Shown here one piece after another: positions 34,834-43,520 of a DNA stretch of 64,000 bases. The position numbers and the translations under genes were made by a program. The notes beneath the pieces were generated by a model. That model saw nothing but the letters and a program-made list of their open reading frames with translations, was not told the DNA's origin and made no database searches. The stretch covers positions 124,001 through 188,000 of the forward strand of contig CAVOWL010000001.1 in NCBI GenBank assembly GCA_963700105.1, given 5' to 3'. Position 1 is the first letter of the stretch. The number at the start of each line of letters is the position of its first letter. The stretch comes from CAVUWL01 sp963700105 (GTDB lineage: Bacteria; Actinomycetota; Thermoleophilia; Solirubrobacterales; 70-9).

Positions 34834-35469
34834 TCAGCCTTCCGCCGCTGAGCAGAGATAGCGACTGAGGAGAACCACGGTCTCCGTTTCAAAATCGGCG
34901 GTCCTTTGGCCGGAATTGGGGTGGATCACGAGGCCGTGGGTCACCCCCTCGATTACACCGACGACCATTTCTGCGGCAAGGCGACGGTCAGCGACCCCGA
35001 CCTCCTCGCGTCCGAGTAGCCAGGTCTCCACGGCCTCGACTGCGACCTTCTCGGTAGCAGCGATCCGCTCCTGCAATGCGGCTGGGCGAGGGGACTCCTC
35101 AAACAAAACTCGGTGCAGCCGAGGAGAATCAGCATGCAACCCGACCATCGCCGCGATTAAAATCGAAAGTCCCTCGCGCACCGGAGGGGGATCAGCCGCG
35201 AAGGCCTCAATCAATGGACCAAGGCGCTCGATGCCCTGCTGGAGATGGCGCTCGCTCAAGGCGAGGAGGATCGCATCCTTGTTTGGGAAGTATTGATACA
35301 GCGAGCCGATCGAAACCCCCGCCCGATCGGCGATTCGATTGGTGGTCGCACCCGCGTAACCGAGGCGCTGGAAAACCTGAGCCGCTGCCTGCAGGATCGC
35401 CTCGAAGGTCTCGCGTGATCGCGCCTGTTGCGGCTCCCTGAGCGGCTTTAGGCGGGGCGCCACATGCAT
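34834..35469 (-). CDS. TetR-family transcriptional regulator
   Basis: ATG at 35469, 211 aa. The N-terminal DNA-binding domain (about residues 14-65) is clear: RSRETFEAILQAAAQVFQRL, then GATTNRIADRAGVSIGSLYQ and YFPNKDAI. The C-terminal ligand domain (70-211) follows the AcrR-like pattern, with HRVLFEESPRPAALQERIA and VEGVTHGLVIHP-type helices. It normally represses an adjacent gene until a small hydrophobic ligand binds. It is divergent from the ICMT-like methyltransferase gene (start 35611), the most likely target; a partial palindrome with promoter-like elements lies between them at 35492-35520. Confidence 0.93.
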   Translation of the reverse strand: MHVAPRLKPLREPQQARSRETFEAILQAAAQVFQRLGYAGATTNRIADRAGVSIGSLYQYFPNKDAILLALSERHLQQGIERLGPLIEAFAADPPPVREGLSILIAAMVGLHADSPRLHRVLFEESPRPAALQERIAATEKVAVEAVETWLLGREEVGVADRRLAAEMVVGVIEGVTHGLVIHPNSGQRTADFETETVVLLSRYLCSAAEG

Positions 35470-35491
35470 CGCTTCGATCGGCCCAAAGGCG

Positions 35492-35520
35492 AGTTGTAAA
35501 ACACGAGTAATCGCTCACAA
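35492..35520 (-). promoter_or_regulatory. Promoter with partial palindrome, candidate TetR operator
   Basis: On the minus strand TTGTGA, 16 bases, then TACAAC resemble -35 and -10 boxes ahead of the TetR gene. The spacer holds GAGCGATTACTCG, an imperfect dyad. Location fits autoregulation. Confidence 0.35.
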
Positions 35521-35610
35521 TAATCCAATGAGGATCTCGACGACGTGCGCGCTCCAACTTGGCGCTCCTCCACGACCACTCCAGAGCAAATGAGATTGGA
35601 GGCTGCAACG

Positions 35611-36249
35611 ATGCCCGCCCTCGGACTCTTCCTCCTCTTCCTATACGGCCTGTTGGCAATCGGAATGCGGATGGTGGTGCAGTTTCGGCGGACTGGCTCT
35701 ACTGGACTCAGAGGTCGCCCGCTACCCGCGGCTATGGAGCTGGTGTCTGGGCTGATATTGGTTATTGCCGCCGGACTCAGCGTCGGGGGTACCGTGCTTC
35801 AAGCCACACACTCACTGGGCTCGCTCGCGCCACTAGACAGCGGGTTAGCCAGGGCCCTCGGCGCGATCCTCGCCTCCTTGGGCATCGTGATCACCGTCGT
35901 CGCGCAGTTTGCAATGGGCGAGACCTGGCGGATCGGAGTCGATCCCACTGCGTCGACTGAGCTGATCAGCGATGGACCCTTTGCGTTGGTGCGCAACCCG
36001 ATCTTCGCGGCGATGGTCGCCGCCTTCGCCGGATTCGCATTGCTCGCTCCAAGTGTCGCAACCATAGCCGCGGCGATCCTTGTCTTCCTGGGGCTCGAGC
36101 TTCAGACGCGCCTGATCGAGGAGCCATACATGACCAAGCGCCACGGTGAGCTCTACGCTGCCTACGCTGCCCGCACTGGCCGTTTTCTTCCAGGGCTGGG
36201 CCGCCTTGACATCGACCGGCAGACTTCGCGGGCTACCCCGACCGATTGA
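35611..36249 (+). CDS. ICMT/PEMT-like membrane methyltransferase family protein
   Basis: ATG at 35611 has GGAGG seven bases upstream, so it is preferred over earlier in-frame starts; 212 aa. Five hydrophobic segments are seen (about 3-20, 42-62, 83-105, 136-155, 155-172). The C-terminal motif RNPIFAAMVAAFAGFAL (SAM-binding RNPxY-like) and LIEEPYMTKRHGELYAAYAARTGRFLPGLG (split: RNP, then EEPYMTKRHGELYAAY) is the conserved ICMT/PEMT core, and GDPTASTELISDGPFALV-like lead-in is present as DPTASTELISDGPFALV. It presumably methylates a lipid-soluble substrate in the membrane. Divergent from the TetR gene. Confidence 0.8.
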   Translation: MPALGLFLLFLYGLLAIGMRMVVQFRRTGSTGLRGRPLPAAMELVSGLILVIAAGLSVGGTVLQATHSLGSLAPLDSGLARALGAILASLGIVITVVAQFAMGETWRIGVDPTASTELISDGPFALVRNPIFAAMVAAFAGFALLAPSVATIAAAILVFLGLELQTRLIEEPYMTKRHGELYAAYAARTGRFLPGLGRLDIDRQTSRATPTD

Positions 36250-36542
36250 TCCAATGGCTGAGGTTCGACCGGCCACACCCCGCGACCGGCTCGGGCAAGC
36301 ACGACCGTTTCGCGCTGGACATGGGCCGCACCTCGCGAGGCAAGACTTGAAGCCGATTTCGGCTTTAGGGGCGAAGTGGGGTGCGGAGCGACCCGGCACC
36401 TCATCTAGTCCGGCCGGGATGGAGGTTTTGATGGATGTGTCTTGGCGACTTATGCAAGGTCGCAAGGCACAGCAAGCAGACGAAACCCAGACTGAGCCCT
36501 AGACCGTCGTCATAGTCTGTTAAGGGACGGGGAGCTCAGGCG
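36250..36542. other. Intergenic stretch between convergent genes
   Basis: No gene supported; only a 27-codon plus-strand frame (from 36419) without coding character. Confidence 0.35.
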
Positions 36543-36896
36543 CTAACCGAGCTGGATCGCGCGCATGGTGTGTTGGTCGGGGAGCTTGGAGAGGATGGCC
36601 TGCAAGATCGCTCGCTCCCCGCCCTGCTCTCGCGAGCCGTCGTCGAGCAGCAACTTGAGCGCGGTATGGGTGATCTTCATCTGCTGGGGCGCTAGTGAAA
36701 CCGTCGTAAGCGATCGCTCCCGGGGCGAGTCCGGCAGCTTCGCGAGTACCTCCCTTGCGAGTCGCCGGATCTGGGGTTCATGCGCCTCGTCGGAGATCAG
36801 CAGCCGAAGCGCGATCGCGGTCACTGGGACCTCGTCCTCACGCAGCAGGAGATTGAACGGAGGTTCGGGCGGGTTCGCTGAATCGGTCACGCGCAT
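36543..36896 (-). CDS. Hypothetical protein with two internal repeats
   Basis: ATG at 36896 chosen; the frame is open to 37022 but the extra residues (LFGLDVWPWWFDRTD) do not read like the rest. 117 aa. Two similar helical units are visible: VTAIALRLLISDEAHEPQ...VLAKLPD (25-56) and ITHTALKLLLDDGSREQ...ILSKLPD (74-107). Each starts with an amphipathic helix xTALxLLLxD and ends LxKLPD. The product is soluble and cytosolic. I do not know the family; the repeat suggests a small helical scaffold or a nucleotide-free binding protein. Confidence 0.6.
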   Translation of the reverse strand: MRVTDSANPPEPPFNLLLREDEVPVTAIALRLLISDEAHEPQIRRLAREVLAKLPDSPRERSLTTVSLAPQQMKITHTALKLLLDDGSREQGGERAILQAILSKLPDQHTMRAIQLG

Positions 36897-37470
36897 CCGC
36901 AGGTTATCTGGTGTGGGGTGTGCAAATCCGATCACACCAAACATCGCAGGTGGATCTGTCCGATCAAACCACCAAGGCCAAACATCCAGGCCAAAAAGCA
37001 CGAAAGTCAAGTCCGCGACCACAAACGATGTGTCTGTTCAGAAAGAGGGCGGAGATCAGCGCACATCGCCTCACGAGAGCTTTGTACGACAGCCTCGTCC
37101 AGTGCGGGGACGGGAGCGACATCCCGAAAACGCGCTGGCAACCCCGCGAAAGGCGCCGTGGCGACCAGGGACGCGGGAAAGCGGTGCGGCGAGGTGAACA
37201 TCTGGGTGGCACTTGGGATGGCTCGGCGAGGACGGGCGTAGGACTTGGGATCGATGAGGCTTGAGAAAGAGCCGGCCCCCTTCTGGCTTTGAGTCTGCCG
37301 GTGCAACGAGCTGCCTAGGACCCATGACCCTCGCATGGATGTCCCGATCCCAAATGCAGAGCGATCCGAGTGGTGCCATCCGGCAGCCGATACTGTGGCG
37401 ACCGGCGGCCGAGCATCTTTTCAACGCCGGCGAGGCTGAGAAGCGACGAGGTAAGGAGGTAGTTAGAGGG
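36897..37470. other. Intergenic stretch upstream of the HPF gene
   Basis: Divergent 5' regions. Long plus-strand frames crossing this area are Arg/Ser-rich shadows. The base just before the HPF start has GGAGGT (37455-37460). Confidence 0.4.
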
Positions 37471-38244
37471 ATGATGGAGGTCGAGGTGACAATGAGAGGC
37501 GACGTCCCAGATGAGGCGCGCGAGCACGCCGAGGAGAAGATTGGGGCTCTCGACCGACTCGTCAACATCCCGGTCCTCGGTGCTCGAGTGGTGCTCGTCC
37601 AGGAAGCAAACCCGCGGATCGAGCGCTCCGCCCGGGCCGAGGGCGAGATCGACCTGAATGGCCCGATGATCCGCGCGAAGGTCGCTGATCACGACCCGAT
37701 CGCGGCTGTTAACAGTCTCGCTAGGCGGCTCGAGCGCCAGCTGCGGAGTTTCGCCGACCGTCGCACCGATCGGGCCCGCCGTCCGAGCGAGCGCGAGGCG
37801 GGAGAGTGGCGGCATTCCAGCTTTACCACCGACCGACCTGACTACTTTCCGCGGGCACCGGAGGAGCGTGAGATAGTCCGCCGCAAGACCTTTGCAACCG
37901 ACCCGCTCACCCCCGCCGAGGCCGCCGAGGAGATGGAGCTCCTCGATCACGACTTCTACCTGTTCATCGAGCGCCAGACCGGCGCCGGCGCGGTCGCCTA
38001 CCACCGCGACGACGGCCGACTCGGTGTCATCGGACCGAGCGGGATCGGCTGGTCGGGCGAGAGCGCTGGGATCGTCCACGAGGAGAGCCGGCTGGGCGGG
38101 CCCACCAGACTCGAGGACGCGGTGGCCGAGATGAACATCCTCAACCATCGGTTCATGTACTTCACCGACGCCGCGAGCGGCTGCGCCAACGTGATCTACA
38201 TGCGATACGACGGCCACTATGGTCTGATCGAGTCGGCTCGGTAG
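37471..38244 (+). CDS. hpf: Long ribosome hibernation factor (HPF) with two C-terminal domains
   Basis: ATG at 37471, with GGAGGT upstream; 257 aa. The N-terminal S30AE/YfiA domain is residues 1-97 (VTMRGDVPDEAREHAEEKI, VVLVQEANPRIERSA, DLNGPMIRAKVADHDPIAAV). A charged linker follows (98-140). Two copies of the S30AE C-terminal domain come next: copy 1 (143-190, DPLTPAEAAEEMELLDHDFY, VAYHRDDGRLGVI) and copy 2 (210-255, TRLEDAVAEMNILNHRFMYF, VIYMRYDGHYGLIE). HPF binds the decoding centre of idle ribosomes. Usual long HPF has one C-terminal domain, which drives 100S dimer formation. The doubled tail resembles the size of the mycobacterial RafH type. Stationary-phase or stress control is expected. 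Confidence 0.9.
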   Translation: MMEVEVTMRGDVPDEAREHAEEKIGALDRLVNIPVLGARVVLVQEANPRIERSARAEGEIDLNGPMIRAKVADHDPIAAVNSLARRLERQLRSFADRRTDRARRPSEREAGEWRHSSFTTDRPDYFPRAPEEREIVRRKTFATDPLTPAEAAEEMELLDHDFYLFIERQTGAGAVAYHRDDGRLGVIGPSGIGWSGESAGIVHEESRLGGPTRLEDAVAEMNILNHRFMYFTDAASGCANVIYMRYDGHYGLIESAR

Positions 38245-38685
38245 CCGGCAGGGCAAGGGCTCGGCGGGGCCTTCATAGGCGTAGCACTGGGCCTGATCCA
38301 GCGTCGTCCAACGAGCAATTGACTCATTGACCAGTTTTTGACCGTTCCCTGAAGTAACGGCAGGGTCGCGCTCGAGGGGCTCACGGTGCGCGATTTCCTC
38401 GGCGAGGGGGTCGAGATCGAACTGCACCCCCCCCGCGACCACGAGTGCCCGTCAAGCACCTGGGTTCTTCATACCCGGTGAACCGTGCCAGGCCGTTCAC
38501 CTCCGGGCCGATGGGGATTGGTCTCGGCGCCCAAAAGAAGCGTGGAAGACCAACCCTCTTTTCTTCTCGCAAGCTCTCCCAGACTCGTCCGCTGGACGCG
38601 CAAAGGGTGCCTGGACCTTGTAGATATTCGGCCGTTCCACAGCACAGAGGCAGCCATTCGGCTCTGCTGCGCCATTTGCAAGTTA
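38245..38685. other. Gene-free stretch between HPF and tRNA genes
   Basis: No gene supported on either strand; frames are short shadows. Confidence 0.4.
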
Positions 38686-38781
38686 TGCGCCCGGTGGGAA
38701 TCGAACCCACGACCTTCGGTTGGAAAGACCGATGCTCTTTGGCCTCCTTGCAGAGACCGTTGACCACTGAGCTACGGGCGC
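38686..38781 (-). tRNA. Unusual 96-nt tRNA with D-loop hairpin, anticodon UUC by position
   Basis: Read on the minus strand. The acceptor stem GCGCCCG/CGGGCGC is perfect with A73 and no encoded CCA. The D-stem is GCTC/GAGC, the anticodon stem TCGGT/ACCGA, the T-arm GTGGG-TTCGATT-CCCAC. All stems are fully paired. Two oddities: the D-loop is about 31 nt instead of about 9, because some 22 nt are inserted after AGTGGTCAA. The insert forms GGTCTCT-GCAA-GGAGGCC (38741-38758), a 7-bp stem with a GNRA tetraloop. The seven-base anticodon loop CTTTCCA gives UUC (Glu) by position but has C at position 37, normally a purine. Identity as tRNA-Glu is therefore doubtful. Confidence 0.8.
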
Positions 38782-38860
38782 GAACGAGGCTGAGTTTACA
38801 TTCAAGGGCCAGGCGTGGACCGAGGAATACAGCGCCTCTTACCGATCAGCGGGCGCAACC

Positions 38861-39286
38861 TCAGGCAAACGTCCAGAGCCTATTTCCGAGGAAATTGAAC
38901 GGCATTGCCACGGCGACGGCAATTGCCTGAGCGGAGACGTCGCCCATCCCGGCGCCCGCAATCAAGGCCTCAAGGACAACCAGGTTGATCGCCAGAGAAG
39001 CGAGGCTGACCGCAAAGAATCGGACAGCCTGAAAGGCGGGATGGCTACTTCCCGGCCCAAAGGTCCAATAGCGGTTCCAAATGAAATTATTGATGACGGC
39101 TACACAGAAGGCGCCGATCGCCGCGATCGTGTGATGCACGCTGAGGTTGTTGACCAGGACCGCAAACACGACGAGATTGATCGCGTACCCCGAAACGCCG
39201 ACGATGCCGAATTTGAGGACCTGCCACCAGTTCTCGGGCTGACGCGCCGCGGCGCCGAGTCGCCCTGCCAGTTCTGAGGGGCTCAC
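38861..39286 (-). CDS. GtrA-family membrane protein
   Basis: GTG at 39286 overlaps the TGA of the upstream glycosyltransferase gene by 4 bp; 141 aa. Four helices at about 25-45, 53-72, 90-108 and 113-130 give the GtrA layout. Motifs are KFGIVGVSGYAINLVVFAVL, NFIWNRYWTFG after helix 2, and NFLGNRLWTF at the C-terminal end, both hallmark N-x-x-W-x-R/F sequences. GtrA proteins flip or help flip undecaprenyl-phosphate-sugars used by membrane glycosyltransferases. Coupling with the GT39-like gene supports a joint role in surface glycan modification. Confidence 0.92.
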   Translation of the reverse strand: MSPSELAGRLGAAARQPENWWQVLKFGIVGVSGYAINLVVFAVLVNNLSVHHTIAAIGAFCVAVINNFIWNRYWTFGPGSSHPAFQAVRFFAVSLASLAINLVVLEALIAGAGMGDVSAQAIAVAVAMPFNFLGNRLWTFA

Positions 39287-40905
39287 CGGCCCCCCTGGGA
39301 GGCTGGAGGCTTGGTGCCGCGATTTAGCGCCGCCTGGAAGACGCCCCTGGGTCCGCCGATCAGCGCCACCCGCCCAGGCAGCGACGCCTGAAGTGGCTCG
39401 CCATCGATAACCACGGCATTGCGGCGAAATCCGGTGGGAATGTCGCGCAGCACGGCGAAAGGAACCGGGCGGGCATGCTTAGCGGTGTAGCGGGTCAGCG
39501 TCAGGCGGCTAAACCTGAGGCTTTGCACCGGCTGAAAGGCCGCCGGCAGACCCGGAGGGCGCCCCGTCACATAGGACTTGGTGATCACCGCAATTTCGTG
39601 AACCGGGGCAAATCCGCTCTCGACCCGCTGAGCACCATCGTTTAGGTAGAACTCAACTGGGTCGATCGAGAGTTTCCAGGTCACTATCGCCCGCGGGCGA
39701 ACCGGCGGCCCTAGCTCCTGCGCGACCTTTCGCAGGTCGGGTCGTTGCAGGCTGGGAGTCTGGGTCACGTAGATGTCAAATGCGACCCAGTAGGCGATCA
39801 ACACGGTGAGCAAGACGAGTCCAATCCGCCGCGCCCCGGCGGTTGCAAATCCAACCGCGGCGGCCGCGGCAATCGGGACGAGGGCCGGTAAAAGATTGCG
39901 CTCAACCACATAGTCCTTGCCGAGGAGAGCGGCCACTGCGGCCAGCACGACCACTCCCAGACCGACAATCAGGCCAACCCCGCTGGAGCGCTTCTCTCTT
40001 TTGCTGCCGCGGAATACCACCAAAGCGAACGCGGCAAGGATCAAGATCAACGGGATGACCGCGAATTTGTTGCGCGGCGGCTCGCCGATCACATGGCCGG
40101 TCTCGCCGATCGTAAAGCTCGCAAACGTTTCACCGATTCGTCCCAACAACGAGCTATGTTCGATCCAGGCGAGGTGTTCGGGATTGATTTGGGCGACCAG
40201 GAGCGGAATCAGAGCCAGCCCAACCAAAACGATCGCTCCGACCGCGACCGCCACGCGTCGCCATTGCGAGCGCAGGGAATAGAGCAGCCAGACAGCCTCA
40301 ATCCCAACCGGGAAGACGGCGAAGTAATGGCTGGTCAGGGCACCGATGGAGGCCAGCGACCAAAGAGCAAGGTCTCGGTTCTGGGCGTTTTGCAGGGCAC
40401 GCAGGAAAAAGAGAAATGAGAGGGCCGCGAAGAAGACGAGGACCGCGTAGGCGCGCGCCTCTTGCGAGTACCAGATCAGCATCGGGTTGACGGCGACCAT
40501 CGCAGCCGTGATGAGGCCGGCTCTGCGGCTCGAGAGTTCTCGGCCGATGAAATATGCAACTGGGATCGTGAGGACCCCAAATACCGCCGAGAGCGAGCGC
40601 AATCCAACTTCGCCGAGCCCGAACACCTTTGCCCAGGCCCAGGCGATCACGTAATACAGCGGTGGGTTTGACTCGCTGAGTCTGACCTCGCTCAGCATGT
40701 GAAAGAGACTGCCGGGCAGGACGCGCCCGGCCGTGATCACCTCGTCGTGGTGATAGCTCTGCAGGCCGAGAGTCGAAAAGCGGATGGCGATGCCAAGCGC
40801 CGTCAGCCCGGCGACCGTCCAAAGCACGGTCGAGCGGGCAGGGGCGGTGCGCTTTTTGTCCGTGCCGATTGCGGCAGCCCGAACGGTGGCTGCGGAGGTA
40901 TCCAC
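39283..40905 (-). CDS. GT39-family-like membrane glycosyltransferase
   Basis: Start at 40905; 540 aa. About 11 helices in the first 400 residues. The first extracytoplasmic loop has LGLQSYHHDEVITAGRV, with the acidic D/E pair typical of GT-C/PMT enzymes, and SNPPLYYVIAWAWAKVFGLG with the conserved NPPLYY. The C-terminal part (about 400-540) is soluble and external: VTWKLSIDPVEFYLNDG, PLQASLPGRVALIGGPRG. It would transfer a sugar from a polyprenyl-phosphate donor to a protein or glycan on the outer face. GtrA is encoded directly downstream. Confidence 0.85.
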   Translation of the reverse strand: MDTSAATVRAAAIGTDKKRTAPARSTVLWTVAGLTALGIAIRFSTLGLQSYHHDEVITAGRVLPGSLFHMLSEVRLSESNPPLYYVIAWAWAKVFGLGEVGLRSLSAVFGVLTIPVAYFIGRELSSRRAGLITAAMVAVNPMLIWYSQEARAYAVLVFFAALSFLFFLRALQNAQNRDLALWSLASIGALTSHYFAVFPVGIEAVWLLYSLRSQWRRVAVAVGAIVLVGLALIPLLVAQINPEHLAWIEHSSLLGRIGETFASFTIGETGHVIGEPPRNKFAVIPLILILAAFALVVFRGSKREKRSSGVGLIVGLGVVVLAAVAALLGKDYVVERNLLPALVPIAAAAAVGFATAGARRIGLVLLTVLIAYWVAFDIYVTQTPSLQRPDLRKVAQELGPPVRPRAIVTWKLSIDPVEFYLNDGAQRVESGFAPVHEIAVITKSYVTGRPPGLPAAFQPVQSLRFSRLTLTRYTAKHARPVPFAVLRDIPTGFRRNAVVIDGEPLQASLPGRVALIGGPRGVFQAALNRGTKPPASQGGR

Positions 40906-40983
40906 GAGTCTAGAGATTCGACGGGGTTGTTTAGGTTGCCTTCAAGGCCGGCTAAAGCAAGGTTAAAGGGCTTCTCTACCAGC

Positions 40984-43458
40984 TTATGGCGTGCAGCTAT
41001 TTTCCGGCATCTGGCTGGCGGGACTGAAGGATGGCGGCGTCGCGGAGGCCGAACTCCCCCAGCTGCGGTCGGGCCGAGTACCGAGCTGATAAGTAAGGCG
41101 GCCACCGTTGGCCAGCGCGCAGTAGGTCGTCCAGGGCTGGTTGAAGCCGTGGCCATTGAACCGCACCGCATCGATATACGGCGCGGTCGATGGGCTGATC
41201 TCGGTTTTGCGTGGCCTCGGCGCCGGCTGATGCTTTTTGGTCTTTTTTGGCTTCGGCCTCACGTAGGCGTAGGCTCTGTCGGTCATCAGGATTCGCTTGT
41301 GATTGGGAAGCGCGATAGAGGTGCGTCCGAAGAGCGGGCTGCCCATCGCCAGCAATCCAACTCCGGGCACCTCCGGGTAAAGGCCCAAGGCCCCGAAGAC
41401 ATACCAGGCCGACATCGTCCCTAGATCATCATTTCCCGGATAGCCATCGGGCCTGGTGCCGTAGAGGCTAAGCAGCGCCCGGCGCACCGCTTCTTGGGTG
41501 CGAAAGGGACGCCGCGCCCAATCAAACATCCAGGGAGTTTGCAGGGTGGGCTCATTTCCCAGCAGCGCGTGTTCTGTATGAGTGCTCCCATTCAGATCGC
41601 GAAGGAAGTAATCCAACCTCGAGGCCGCCTTGCCATCACCGCCCATCGCCTCGAAGAGACCGACCGGGTCCTGGGGCACCATCCAGGTGTACTGGTATGC
41701 GTCACCCTCGACGAATCCGCTGCCTTCGGAGGGGTTGTAGGGGTTGGGGAATTCCCCGTTTTCATAACGAGGCTCGATCAGCCCGGTGTTCGGATCAAAG
41801 AGGTTTCGCCAGTTTCCAGAGCGCGCGATGAATTCGTTGTAGACGGTCTGGTTGTGTAGAACCCGGGCGGCGAACTGCGCGATCGCGAAATCATCGACCG
41901 TATACTCAAGCGTCGTCGCCGCCGAACCCCAGACTGCTTCCGGGCTCCCGGTGATCGAGTTAGCCTGGGTGACGGGAGATTCGAGGTTGTACGGAACGTA
42001 GCCAAGCGCCTCATAGGGAGCCAACCCCTGCCGCTCGACGTAGGAACCATTTGTGCTCTGACAACCCTGCGTCGCCCCTTTCAGCATCGCCGCCAACGCC
42101 GTGCTGCTGCCAAAGTTGCCGGCTCCAAAAGCGGCCGCCGAGGCGATAATTGGGTCAGCTGAATCACCGACCATGGTCATGCTTTGCCCATTGGCATAGG
42201 GCCAACGGGGGAGGCAGCCGCTCTGGTCGGCATCGACCAAAAGCGAGCGAATCATTTCCTCGGCGCGTTTTGGTTCGAGGATGGAGAGCAGCTGAATCTG
42301 GGTTCGATAGATATCCCAGCCGGAGAAGTCCGCGTACTGGGTTTGGCCGTCGCTGTTGTGGATGCGGCCGTCCATCCCCAGGTAGTTGCCGTTGACATCG
42401 TTGAAGGTCCGCGGTGCGATGAACACGTGATAAAGAGCCGTGTAGAAGGTGTTTATGAGGTTGGGCGGCCCACCGCTAACTCGGATTTTCCCCAGCTCGT
42501 TATTCCAGCTGCGCTGGGCACGGGCGACAATCGTCCCAAAGGGCAATCCGGGATTTTCCGCGGCGAGGTTTTCGCGCGCCCCTTCGACGCTGACAAAGGA
42601 GACGCCGACCCGGACCATCACAACCCTGCTCTTGGTCGTGTTAAAAGTTGCAAATGCCCCCGCGTTGGCACTCACCGTCGGATCGGATTCGGGCGCCTGA
42701 CTTTCACTTGCAGAGGTCGAACCAGGGCTCAGAGCGCTGCCCTGCCAGGTGCCAAAGCTTTCGAACGGCCGGCTGAAGACAGCGGCAAAATAGACTCTGT
42801 AACGGGGACGTTGACCGCAAAACAGACCGCTGGAGGCGGTGCCGTCGATTTCCTGAGCCGCGGGATTGATCTGAACGCTCGCATAGTCATCGGGCTGAGC
42901 ACTACCCCCCGCGTTGATCAGGATGCTCGAATGCGGGTTGGCCGGAAAGTTGAAGCGGCCCAGGCCGGTCCTCGTGGTCGCCGTCAATTCCGTCTCGATC
43001 GATCCCCCGTGGACCGGCTTCAGGCGCATCGCGTAATAGCCGGGCTCGGCCCGTTCCCCATCGTGAGAGAACCCCGGCTGCAGCTGGCCCAACAGGGTCG
43101 AGCGTTTCGCTGAGGTTGATGCGACAGGGGAGGTGGCGACCGGTTCGGTTGTCGGCAGAAACGGAAAATCGCCATAAAGAGCGCAACCGGCGCCGCTCAA
43201 ATGGGTGAGGCTGAATCCTTTGAGGTGATGGTTTCGGTAGTCATAGCCTCCCGAGCCACCTTCGCTGGCTGGGACCGTGTCGGGACTCCATTGCACCATG
43301 CCGAAGGGAACGGTGGCACCGGGAAAGTTGTGGCCGCCGCCGAAGGTCCCCGGGCCTGGCTCGGTGCCGGCCAGGGGGTCAACGTGATCAGCCAGACCGA
43401 TCGCCCCGGCGGCGGGCGCCGACGCCACGAACAAGAGCGCGAACGACGCACCCAGCAA
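40984..43458 (-). CDS. Secreted GH92-family alpha-mannosidase
   Basis: 824 aa, start at 43458 (MLGASFALLFVASAPAAGAI is a signal peptide). The N-terminal beta domain of GH92 has VDPLAGTEPGPGTFGGGHNF, PGATVPFGMVQWSPDT, GYDYRNHHLKGFSLTHLSG. The (alpha/alpha) catalytic part carries FYTALYHVFIAPRTFNDVNG, YADFSGWDIYRTQIQLL, WMVPQDPVGLFEAMGG, EPTLQTPWMFDWARRP and GNDDLGTMSAWYVFGALGLY. The last contains the NDD and MSAW residues of the Ca-dependent active site. GH92 enzymes are exo-alpha-mannosidases. The domain order and length are complete. It presumably degrades mannose-containing glycans outside the cell. It stands divergent from the gene at 43521, next to glycan-related genes. Confidence 0.92.
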   Translation of the reverse strand: MLGASFALLFVASAPAAGAIGLADHVDPLAGTEPGPGTFGGGHNFPGATVPFGMVQWSPDTVPASEGGSGGYDYRNHHLKGFSLTHLSGAGCALYGDFPFLPTTEPVATSPVASTSAKRSTLLGQLQPGFSHDGERAEPGYYAMRLKPVHGGSIETELTATTRTGLGRFNFPANPHSSILINAGGSAQPDDYASVQINPAAQEIDGTASSGLFCGQRPRYRVYFAAVFSRPFESFGTWQGSALSPGSTSASESQAPESDPTVSANAGAFATFNTTKSRVVMVRVGVSFVSVEGARENLAAENPGLPFGTIVARAQRSWNNELGKIRVSGGPPNLINTFYTALYHVFIAPRTFNDVNGNYLGMDGRIHNSDGQTQYADFSGWDIYRTQIQLLSILEPKRAEEMIRSLLVDADQSGCLPRWPYANGQSMTMVGDSADPIIASAAAFGAGNFGSSTALAAMLKGATQGCQSTNGSYVERQGLAPYEALGYVPYNLESPVTQANSITGSPEAVWGSAATTLEYTVDDFAIAQFAARVLHNQTVYNEFIARSGNWRNLFDPNTGLIEPRYENGEFPNPYNPSEGSGFVEGDAYQYTWMVPQDPVGLFEAMGGDGKAASRLDYFLRDLNGSTHTEHALLGNEPTLQTPWMFDWARRPFRTQEAVRRALLSLYGTRPDGYPGNDDLGTMSAWYVFGALGLYPEVPGVGLLAMGSPLFGRTSIALPNHKRILMTDRAYAYVRPKPKKTKKHQPAPRPRKTEISPSTAPYIDAVRFNGHGFNQPWTTYCALANGGRLTYQLGTRPDRSWGSSASATPPSFSPASQMPENSCTP

Positions 43459-43520
43459 CGCAAATTTTGTCTTGAAGTTCGTCTGCCCGCCTTCAGTGAA
43501 CGAGGTCGCTTTGCCGCGCT

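Noticed and set aside
36565..37197. Plus-strand 210-codon frame, Ser/Arg-rich
   Set aside because: Antisense to the two-repeat hypothetical gene, which has better amino acid balance and an internal repeat.
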